From: Pelobates cultripes
Lineage: Eukaryota; Chordata; Amphibia; Anura; Pelobatidae
Direction: 5' to 3'
DNA: 64,000 nt
Assembly: GCA_933207985.1 (NCBI GenBank)
Contig: OW240918.1
Location: 17,195,742 to 17,259,741, forward strand
Both the position numbers and the translations under genes were made by a program. Below are positions 54,424-64,000 of this stretch, piece after piece. Under the pieces are notes generated by a model that saw only the letters and a list, made by a program, of their open reading frames with translations, had not been told where the DNA came from and searched no databases. How positions within the stretch are numbered: the stretch's first letter is position 1; each line of letters begins with the position of its first letter.

Positions 54424-57199
54424 GGGACCTTCTAATAACACAACCCATTTTCCCAATCCCATTCTTGCCATTATGTTTATATGGATGGAAAAATCTACTA
54501 CCCTTTCCAGGACCAATAAAAGCATTTCTTACAGTTATACAGATTATACAGAATCGGTCCCTTAATGCTTTTTGCCACACCATTAAAATGGGGCAATGTG
54601 GGCCTAGGCCCCTCTCCAATTAAATAGTATATTTTGTCGTTTCAATATTAAAATATCACAATGAAAACCGTGAGTTAAAATATCGATTCTCATTGTAGGT
54701 ATCATCCCTATACAGCAAGGGACACGTCAGTGTACCCCATTCCACACTGTTAAAATATTATATGTCAGGTAGTATATGTGAGGAATAACAAAAAGTGCTA
54801 ATAATGTAAGATTTTTATTGGGTTAAAATTAGAAAATGCTTCTGTTACAAATCACTTGTAGATTCATGTGAGTCATTTGCTCTGAACGCAGTTGAAATAG
54901 AAATACTAAGTATTTATTGATATTAATAACACGTTCATTGTTATAGAACAAATAACCCTTCCTATTACATTTTTGTTTTATTCTCCTGTCTCCGGTCTCT
55001 AAAAAACTAAGGGAATCATTTCTATGTTGATTGATGTTATTTGAGTTGCTTGGTGTAACAATTTACTTGTTCTGTCTTTAAAACAGAAGAAAGTGGCACA
55101 CTTTTATAAGGAGAAAATGGCACACTTTTATTTTTATTTTATTTATTTTTTCATAATGTTTTAATAGGATCAATCCCAGGAGTTTAATGGATCAGGGATA
55201 GTTTATCTACAACAGCATATGAAATAGTGCCCTTCAATTAAATTAACCAAACTAAAATGTATCATTTTAAATCACTCAGCTTTTATTTTCATTATTCAAC
55301 TACAGGCAAACTCTGGGCACCAATACAATGTAGGTGCATTTGAGTAAGCGGTTTTGATCTCATATTCATGCTGTATTACTTTCTACCTCATTCCAATCTC
55401 TTTAGTTTTTATTTAAAAAAAAAAAGAAAAAACAATTTGTGCAGAGTGACCCCACCCCTTGGACAATCTTCTCTTTTTTACAAAGCAACTTCCTTGTTAG
55501 ACTTACTCGACTACTTACTTGGCTCAGCCAATGAGAGATGCTCTACCCCAGAGTTGCTCTACCCCATAGCTAATCAATGTCCTCTTGTTCTCTTGGCAAA
55601 TATTTGACATGCTGTACACAGAGGAATAGGACCATAGCAGTGTTAAAAAATAAAAAAAATAATTTGGGGGAAAAAAGCAGAATATATTTAAACATGGAGT
55701 AGAAGGAAAGATTTGACAGAATGAATGAATGCATAAGATGTAATAACAGGGGAAAGGAGGGGCAATAATTATGGAAAGTTACCATGTAGAATTCAGGAAT
55801 AAAATAATGGAGGTCGGTAGTTTAAAGAAAGGATACATTAAATGAAAGAGGCTACAGTGCGGCAATAAATAGGTGTGTGAAGAAAATAAAAAAACGGGCA
55901 GGAAATAAAAAGGTATTAAGATAAATGATGATGATGACAAGGGGATAAGGAAAGGGATGATGGAGATGAAAAGTAGAAAGTAAAAAAGGAAGAAAATCAA
56001 AGAAAGAGTAAAGTAATACATACCCGGTATAAAAGTTAACTAAATGCATGAAAAAAAGATAGCCTGAGTAATAAGTACTTACAGTTGCAGAATTAGAAAA
56101 TACTCATATCTACTTAAATGCTAAAATCTGCTTTAAATTTTTGTGCCTGCAGGGAGTGCTGCTTTAGTGGCCATTTCACATTGCCCATTTTCTAATATAG
56201 ACATCCTTTAATCAACACATAGTTACAGTATGTCGAAAACCAATGATTGTGCCAGCACTCGTTGTATTCATTAGTGGTCCTGTAGTACACTGTAAACCTC
56301 TTTACTGTACTTGTGACGATTTTAGACTAATTAATTTGAACAGGGCTGACCTTTTCTCTAATAATAGGATGAAACATAATAGTTATTTGATTTTATTCAT
56401 GTAATTTTGCATTAGTTACTATGGATGTGATAGGAGAGAGTGTTCTAAAATGAAAAGAAAAAAATGTGTTTATCTCGCAATATCAGTCTAACGTATAAAA
56501 AAAAAATACGGCAAATTTTTCGATGAGTTAACCATTGACTTTCTAAATTTAAACCAAAAGGGCAAATTTGACTAAAATAAAAATTCAAAGCCAACAGTCA
56601 ACTTTCACAGCTCACCTTTAATGAATAAAGTCTTGGTTCGGTACACATGGTTGAAAAATTGATTGAGATCACTAAAAACCCTGCTTTATATACTATCTAT
56701 AAATGTAGCACATTCCTCAATTTATAAATTTCTTTAGCAATTCATCTTCATATACACTTTGCTGACAAAAAGACATTCAGTTCTTTTGTCTGCAATATGA
56801 AAGTAAAAAACATGTATGACTGATGCATTTGACAGATAACAGATCTGACGCCTTTCTGTATATATTGTCGTTGAACTATTCACTGCTATGGATACACCAC
56901 TCTGGGTTTGAAGGAACACGATATCTTGAAGGTGAGGGTCTGGCAAGGTTATACATATAATCAGAAGAAACTTTGGAAGCAGAATGTAACCAACCTGTTG
57001 TATGGGAAAAATGTGAAGTGTCACATAGGCTTAAAAATGAACAGCCATATTTTTTATTTAAGTGCTGTTTATTGTTTATGTATCCCAATAAACATAAATA
57101 AAGTATTTAATACGATGATCTATGTAGAAGAGATAAGTAAACACACATTTACCTGTGCTTCTTAAATTGTTGGCAGAAAGGTAGTCATATCTACTGTTT
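54424..57199. other. AT-rich DNA; purine-rich tract at 55620-56090
   Basis: No gene recognised. The plus strand at 55620-56090 is strongly A/G rich with short ATGATGATG and GGAAAG runs; the reverse frames there are composition artefacts. Confidence 0.45.
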
Positions 57200-58228
57200 A
57201 ATAATTACATAGTTACATATCTGAAAAGAGACATAGCGTCCATCAAGTTCAGCCTTTCTCACATTTGTTTTTGTTGTTGATCCAAAAGAAGGCAAAAAAG
57301 CAGTTTGAAGCTCTTCCAATTTGGCATCAAACTAGGAAACAAATCCTTCTTGACCCCAGAATGGAAGTCAGACATATCCTTGGATCAAGAATCTATTACC
57401 CCACTAATCAACAATTATATCCCTCAATATTGTGTATTTGCAAGTATCTATCCAATGCTGTTGAAACATCTATACAGACCCTGATAAAACCACCTATTCA
57501 GGCAGAGAATCCCACATCCTCATTGTTCTTACTATAAAATAAATATTTTCTTTGCCTAAGACTCAATCTCTTTTCTTCCAGTCTAAATGCATGACCTTGT
57601 GTCCTATGTATAGTCCTGATTATAAATAGATTTCCAGAAAATGTTTTTAATTAACCCTGAATATATTTGTATAATGTTATCATACCCCCTATGAGGCACC
57701 GTTTTTCCAAACTAAAGAGATTTAAATTTGTTAACCTTTCTTCATAATTAAAATGCTCCATTCATTTGTATTAATTTGTACCCCGCCTCTGCACTTTTTT
57801 TAGTTCCATAATATCCTTCTTTAGAATAGGTGCCCACAATTGCACAGCATATTCAAGATGTGTCCTTGCCAGTGATTTATAAAGAGGCAAAATTATATTC
57901 TCATCCTGAAAATGTATTTATAACAAAACCTTACTGGTCTTAGCAACTACCGATTGGCATTGCATATTGTTGCCTAGTTTGTTGTATACAACAATTCCCA
58001 AACCCTTCTTATGTGTTATGTCTAATTCACTACCATTTAGGGTGTAACTTGCTTTTGCTTTCTTTACCCCAACGTATTTATCTTTGCATTTTTCTGCATT
58101 AAATATTATCTGCCATTTGTGTGCCCAGTCCGCCAATCTAAATCCCTCTGCAGCAAAGCAATATTATGCTCACATTTACAGAATTTTGTGTAATCTGCAA
58201 ACACTGAAACATGGCGTTTAATGCCTAT
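57200..58228 (-). pseudogene. Rex1/CR1-like LINE, 3' part
   Basis: Read on the minus strand: VFADYTKFCKCEHNIAL (normally ADDTK; the second Asp is Tyr here) at about 58200-58150, then ADWAHKWQIIFNAEKCK and ASYTLNGSELDITHKKGLGI in the frame 57918-58136. After frameshifts, AVQLWAPILKKDI, FNYEERLTNLNLFSLEKR and GGMITLYKYIQG follow at about 57850-57660. This is the RT C-terminus of a Jockey-group LINE. The 57200-57640 region is its 3' untranslated part. Several frameshifts and stops, so inactive. It is interrupted at 58228 by L1 and resumes at 62592. Confidence 0.75.
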
Positions 58229-58599
58229 TTCTTTTTTTTTTTTATTCACCTTTATTCAGTTTTTCATTTACATGCATGCATAAAAAATAAAAAAAAACAC
58301 ATAATATACTGAAAAAAAAATTAGAACAATAAAAGGGGACTTTTGTGCTAATATCATATAAAAAGGGTACATTAAGTATCCTCAGAGGTTTCCTTTATAT
58401 GGAGTGTGATTAAATATATCTATTTGATACCTTTTTGAGATTCTCCCTGTTAAGAACGGAAGAAAGGGTAATAATGACCTATTACAGAGAGAAAAAATAG
58501 TCACATACATTATGCATAACCTTAAAGCCTGGTGGTAGGGGAGAGGCAGGAACAAAAACGTGCAGTAGGCAATTTTCTAACTCTTAAATTCTAAGTGGT

Positions 58600-59833
58600 T
58601 ATAGGTGTTTGATTTTTTTTAATCCAGTTATCCTGAAAACCGATAGCTCAAAGTCTGGAATGCCTTGATCCATTTTTAATTGGTAGATAAGTTGAGCTTT
58701 GACAGTGTACCAATTTGTGGTATTTTGGCTCTTCCAATTCCTTGCTATTTTCATTTTTACTGCAGTAAACAGATGTAAAAGTCATTTTAAATATTTTTTT
58801 TTGTTTTGAGGAAGATTGAGATGTAAAAGTACCCATTCCGGGTTAAAGGGCATTCTATATCCCAGCATTTTATCTAGCATACTTTGAGTCTCCATCCAGA
58901 GTTTCTGGGTAACAGGGCAGGACCACCACATATGTAGATAATCTGCTTCTTGTTCTCCACATTTCCAGCACTCAGATTAATACCTTTGGATATATATTTT
59001 TTAATTTTTTAAGACTTAAGTACCATTGATTGAATAACTTGTTTTGGAGTTCATTTAAGTTCAAACAGTGGATATTCTTTTTTGTGTTGGTCATTAAATT
59101 ATACCAATCTTTCAATGTAATAGAAATTCTTAAATCATGTGCCCATTTTTGTATAGCTATCAGAATTATAGATTTGTCTTGTTTTTGTAATAATGAATTA
59201 CTGATTATTCATTTTGAGCTGAATTAATATGTTTTTTGTTAAACATGCACGAATTTTAACATAATTAAAGAATTCCTTTTTGGGAATCTAATATTTTTCA
59301 AAGAGAGCAGAAAAAGGTTTAATTTTGTTTCCCTCTATTAAATCAGCAACCAATATTATCAATTTAGAGTTCTAATTTATTAAATCAACATCTTGTAAAA
59401 GATCCATTGGAGTGTCCACCTTCAAGGAAAGTAATATATTTTCTTTAAGGTCTAAATTTTCTTTGATTAAATACCGATTCTTTAAAACAGAGTTCAAAAA
59501 TTTTGAAAATAATTTTGTTTTTTAATTGTCTCTAAAGGATTCCAGAAGGCAGCGGCAAGATTTTTATATAAACCCATTCTTTTTAATTCCAACGTATACC
59601 AACTTTCCTCTATAGAAGTTTAATGTAAAGTACGAATTGCATGAGCTAAAAGTGAAGCACGATTAAGTCTTTCCAATGATGGAAAACCCAGACCACCCTT
59701 ATCAATTCATTGCTAATAACTTTTGGCTAATTCTAGGTCTTTTTTTTTTGCCAGATAAACTTGGAAAATAGAGTCTGGATTAACTTTATGCAGCTTAAGG
59801 GGATATTTATGGGTAATAAACTCATCATATACG
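58600..59833 (-). pseudogene. L1 ORF2 C-terminal region
   Basis: At about 59690 KGGLGFPSLERLNRASLLAH is readable, and at about 58985-58920 ECWKCGEQEADYLHMWWSC, the CCHC-type knuckle of L1 ORF2. Stops and frameshifts separate the blocks. Confidence 0.7.
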
Positions 59834-60960
59834 TTATTTTGGGCATAACGTAGGATTTAACAACATTAATCCTTCCCACCGTGATATCTCCTTGTTTTTC
59901 CATTGTTTGAAATTTGTGTTTAACTCTTTAATTAAGGGGAGCAAAATTATTTCAATATAATTTCTGTTGTTTGTAGAGATCTTTATACCTAAATAGGTAA
60001 GAGATTCTTTTGCCCAAATAAAATCAAATTTTGCTGCAATACCTGCTATTTTAGCTGTGTTCATAGATAACGGAAGGGCAATTAATTTGGATGTATTAAG
60101 TTTGTAATACGAGAATTGACTATATCCTTCTATAGTCTTCATCCACTCTTTGGTGGAATTAACTGGATCTTCCATAATGATCAAAATATTGTCTGCATAT
60201 AATTTAATTTTAATCTTATCTTCCATAAAGCCCTTAATCTTAGGGTTATTTCAAATTTTAATTGCCAGCATTTCAATAGACAAAACATAGAGCAGAGGTG
60301 AGAGCGGGCATCCGTGCCTGGTTCCGTTTGTTTGGTCATACCAGTTAGAAGAAAATCTATGATTTGATATTTTACCAGAAGGATTTTTATACAAGGCCAT
60401 AATGGCATCATAGATTCTACCAAAGAAACCAAAAAACTTTAGAGTGTTTGCTAAGAAGTCCCAACTGATCCTGTCAAAGGCCTTCTCCATGTCCAATGTC
60501 AGGGTCAGGAGAGGGATCGCTTTTTCCCTTGCTGACTTGAAAATATTTAAAAGTGTTTGAGTATGGCTTGATGAAGATTGTCCTGGTACAAAGCCAAGCT
60601 GATCTATATGTATCAGATCTTTTATAACTGTTTTCATCCTGCACGCTATCACCGCTGCATAAAGCTGCATAAATTGGCCTGTAACTCCTAACATCCTCTG
60701 GGTTTTTATCTGGTTTTAATATGGTAACAATGTTATCTCTTGTAAGATCTTTAGGTAATATGGCTTTATCTGCAAATTTGTTAAAAGCAGCTACTAAATA
60801 TGGTACTAAATAATTCCTCTTTGTAAGTTTTATTAAAAAAAAAGGCTATATGTCTATCTGGACCTGGGGCCTTTTTGGGGGCCAACAAAACAATCCCTTT
60901 ATAAATCTCCTGAATAGAAAAATATTTGTTGAGTGTTTCTATTTACATTTTAGTTGAATT
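59834..60960 (-). pseudogene. L1 ORF2 reverse transcriptase
   Basis: At about 60890 PKKAPGPDR (family KAPGPDG). In 60251-60694: DQLGFVPGQSSS, TLDMEKAFDRISWDFL (motif A) and GTRHGCPLSPLLYVLS (motif B). In 59834-60226: KLYADNILI (motif C, YADD changed to YADN by a G-to-A type change) and SLTYLGIKI. Three frames are needed to read it, so it is inactive. The motif spacing and KAPGPDG block favour L1 over Jockey-group LINEs. Confidence 0.85.
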
Positions 60961-61149
60961 TATTTGAGAATGGAATTTCTATAATTTTAGTTTTTTTTAC
61001 TCTTTCTATTGTTTCAAAATCCATTATAATATAGTCAATTCTCGAATATGTTAGATGGGATGTTGAGAAGCATGTATAGTCTCTTTCATTGGGGTGATAT
61101 ACAAAAGTGTGTTATCTTAAATTAAGGTTTGAAATCTCGTAGCTTGATA

Positions 61150-61560
61150 AATTTAATTTCTAACTTGTACCTTTCCAGTATGAGATTGTCTATCCAACTT
61201 TACATCCATAACACAGTTAAAATCACCTAACCAAATAAATGATCCCTGTTTTATTTTATCAATCCTTTCCCAGAAATTGAATATAAACTTCATGGAGCGA
61301 CTCCTCTCTTTTGTTTTTCATGCATAGATGAAAGAACGATAGTGGGGAAATCTTTAGAGTTGAAACTAATTTTATCTATTTGTCTCCAGTGTGTTTCCTG
61401 TATGGTACCAATATCGATATTTTGTTTTTTAGAGTCTGAATCAATATTGACTTCTTATAAGGGCAATGAAGGCCTTGCGCGTTTTATTGAAGCCAGATTA
61501 ACCATTTTCCCATACTCTAAACCATCCTCTCACCTCCCACAGGCCATCAAATATAATTAC
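61150..61560 (-). pseudogene. L1 apurinic-type endonuclease fragment
   Basis: Reverse strand: MVNLASIKRARPSLPL, stop, then NIDIGTIQETHWRQIDKISF (the QETH motif) at about 61440-61380, and after a stop FIWLGDFNCVMDVKLDRQS (the GDFN motif) at about 61250-61200. Residues between GDFN and the RT are not readable. Confidence 0.75.
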
Positions 61561-61600
61561 AAGAGAAAGAACAACAAAACCAAAAAGTACCAAAAACCTA

Positions 61601-62591
61601 TTACATATATCACAACAAATACTTAACAATACACAATATAAGATAAAAATACCTTCTTAAAAAGTACTATCCCTGCCATAACCCCATTGTGAAAATAGGC
61701 AGGGATTTCTGCCATTCTCTGAATGGCAATAAAAAAAAAAGAGAACCATGAGGTTATCCTGTAAGAGAGTTCTATATATATAAATAGAGAGGAGATTGTG
61801 AGGAAGAAAAAAAAACAAACAAAAAAAAACACTTTGTTGTCTAGTTTTACGTTTTCATTTCACAATTTGTTTGTTCATCATGTTTTTTAAAGGTGAGATA
61901 GTAAGCATTGTTTTCCTTTTAAATCAAAAAGATATTAAATTCACCTAAAGTTTATTAGATCTCCCAAAGCTAACATTTTGTATAATCAATTTTATTCCCT
62001 TTCTATTATTATGCAAGCTCATTTTTATCATTAAAAACATTCTCCTCTTTAATCCTCATTATTCACTTTAAATACCGGCAATAGAGGAACCAGATAATGG
62101 AGAGGAGAAGGGGGAAGAAAAAGCTTACTACTAATTCTAATATGCCAAAACACGTTTTCTTTTCAATTCTTTACATACAGGTGAGAAAATAAAGATCTTC
62201 TATGTTAAATATAATATCACATTCGCTTCATCTAATAATCTCACTAATATACATGTACACTTGTGTTATTACATACAATAATGTGTCCCCAAATTTATGG
62301 CCTTCCTTATTTGAACTTAAAGTGCCCATTATTTATCAATTTACGTGTATTTTCTTATATCCTTTTTTCATTTCTCTTTCTTTATATGTTTAACGTAACA
62401 ATTCCTCTTGTCCTGTGAGAGGGAAAAAAACTAAAAATTTCATAGTGTAGATTCTAGTATTTCTGTCCTTTGGTTTTTGTTTAATAATTTTATTCTTCCA
62501 AAGTGTACAACCCTCTCTTTTCTTTTTTGCGTAAAATAGTACCTTATAAAAGGCTTTATACAAAAATATTTCTGGATATTTTTAGTGGGTT
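61601..62591. other. AT-rich DNA, possibly L1 5' region
   Basis: It lies between the L1 endonuclease and the resumed Rex1-like LINE, so it is probably L1 5' sequence or ORF1 decayed beyond recognition. No motif supports this directly. Confidence 0.35.
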
Positions 62592-63200
62592 AAACAAATA
62601 GATCACATCCACTGCAACACCCTGATCTATACTTCTACTTACTTCTTTGTAGAATCCAATTCGGTTAGTTTGACATGTCCAATGTTTCATAAATCGATTA
62701 TTGCTAATAATAATGACCTATGTTTCATAAAACCGATTATTGCTAATAACAATGCTCTTCACAATGAGTTCCTGATTATTATCCCTTAATAACCCTTCAA
62801 ATACTTTCCTTGCCACAAAAGATAAGCTCACAGGTCTATAATTTCAATATATTTAAATATAGGAACCACATCTGCCTTCCTCCAATCCCCTGGTACAATT
62901 CCTGAAAGAAAATAATCTTGAAAAATACTTATTTCCACACTTAGCTTTTTAAGTACTTGTGGTTGAATAACATTAGACCCCAGAGCTTTTTTTTACATTA
63001 ACATTCTTTATTTGCTGCAGCACCTTGTCTTGAGGCATCCAATCACATTTTTTCTGCAAGTTTGTGCAGCAAATATTTACATATATATTGCAATAGGATG
63101 CTCTTAACATACACTGAGATAAAATAGATATTTAAAATGTCTGCTTTTTCATGGTCTTCATTAACTAACATGCCCATCTCTTTTTACAGTGTACCTCCAT
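62592..63200 (-). pseudogene. Rex1/CR1-like LINE, RT N-terminal part
   Basis: Reverse strand, in sense order: GIVPGDWRKADVVPIFKY at about 62910-62860, then in other frames GFMKHRS-like and CQTNRIGFYKEVSRSIDQG, VAVDVIYL at about 62680-62600, ending just before the expected catalytic DFAKAFD block. At 62688-62755 a unit with CCGATTATTGCTAATAA is tandemly duplicated. Same family and orientation as 57200-58228; the two parts flank L1. Confidence 0.7.
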
Positions 63201-64000
63201 TTTTTTGTTTTTTTAGAATTTAGTTTATGTACTTATATCATTAATGGCTGCCAATGAGTTAACAATGTGAAAGTGATCACAATCACAACATCACTACTTT
63301 TTGGGGGGTCAAACTTTATTTAAGATTTTTGAATCAATTCAAGAACAAAGGCAAAAACACATCAGGGGAACATATCCCATGTAGGAGAGGCAAATAAAAC
63401 AGAAATATGGTAACCAAGAAGTAGAAATGAAAAATTGAGACTGATATGTTTCAATAGGGTAAGCATGAGTAAAATACAATAAAGGCAAAGTGCTCCGAAT
63501 AAGAAGGTTCAAGGACAGGAAGGAGGCTACCTAATCTCCCTCTCCCCCCTCAGCACCAGAACCATGACTACACTGTTTGGCAACACATTTACTATAATAA
63601 TTTGCTTGAAAAAGGGTCCTATAAATTTTGTTAACTACTCCAATTTAGGTGATTACAATTCTTCAAAGATACACTATTATCAAAGACATCAGACATTTAG
63701 CAAATTTAAGATCAAAAAGGACGTGATGAACTACAGAAAACACTTTCCAATATCATGAAAGTTTTCATGGTTTTGCGTGAGCAGAATCAATAGACAAACA
63801 GTAGCCCCGTGTTTGATGATGTGTGGAAGCAACATAACTAAACTAAAACTGACAATTCCTCTTAAATATAATTTTTTTAAATGTCTCACTCCAACACTGT
63901 AACAGCTTCATCTGAATAAATTTGTTATGTGAGGCGGACTCGCACACTGACTTACTTGAAGGGTTTAGGCCATTAGCAAACAGTCCCAAAGTTTTTTGAT
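63201..64000. other. Unclassified AT-rich DNA
   Basis: A G-run at 63302-63308 followed by TCAAACTTTATTTAAG may be the 3' end of another LINE on the minus strand, but no coding block is visible. No gene recognised. Confidence 0.35.

Larger units (their letters stand above)
58229..61600 (-). mobile_element. L1-type LINE, degenerate
   Basis: A T-run at 58229-58243 is the poly(A) tail on the minus strand. Upstream in sense order are endonuclease, RT and zinc-knuckle remnants spread over about 3.3 kb, with many stops. The 5' limit is unclear and may reach about 62590; no ORF1 was recognised. Confidence 0.75.

Overview
The window looks like intergenic or intronic DNA from a vertebrate with a large, transposon-rich genome. 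It is most likely an anuran amphibian. That call is inferred from many TTAA-flanked miniature elements with termini like TTAAAGGAACACTATAG, Penelope-like, L1 and Rex1/CR1-like retroelements, and several hAT-type miniature elements. I found no convincing host exon, tRNA or rRNA gene. The only long open frames belong to transposable elements; most other long frames are translated microsatellites or chance frames in AT-rich DNA.

Layout. 1-7 kb: AT-rich DNA, a hAT-like element (1238-1883), two TTAA miniature elements and a GATTGTCTGTGT-type minisatellite. 7-19 kb: AT-rich DNA, CA-rich minisatellite (11.0-11.7 kb), a 322-bp near-complete hAT palindrome (13877-14198), a hAT element with an exact 8-bp duplication nested in a palindromic miniature element (15355-16797), and a pyrimidine minisatellite with 20/80/160-bp hierarchy (17.3-18.6 kb). 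19-40 kb: a dead Tc1-like transposase, more miniature elements, a solo LTR (30970-31490), a Rex1/CR1-like fragment and mostly featureless AT-rich DNA.

40.7-49.2 kb is the richest part. Two copies of one Penelope-like retroelement (reverse transcriptase plus GIY-YIG endonuclease) lie in opposite orientation with their 5' sides meeting. They form arms of about 3.1 and 3.3 kb around a 1.55-kb unique spacer. The whole 8.0-kb pair is bracketed by an exact 15-bp target duplication and sits inside an older TTAA miniature element. Each copy has, downstream of the coding region, a duplicated promoter-like block (ETS/CRE/E-box with ZNF143-like motifs), a hammerhead-type ribozyme motif, and three copies of a two-hairpin module ending in GTRAGT. 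A second, diverged relative at 51.5-54.4 kb keeps the ribozyme remnant and three modules with almost the same spacing. It is split by a 2.16-kb TTAA-type element.

49.4-64 kb: a probable solo LTR, CA-rich minisatellite, the split Penelope relative, long AT-rich stretches, and at 57.2-63.2 kb a Rex1/CR1-like LINE interrupted by a degenerate L1 (endonuclease, RT and zinc-knuckle remnants). Order of events by nesting: miniature elements and Rex1-like LINE first, then the Penelope pair, L1 and hAT insertions.
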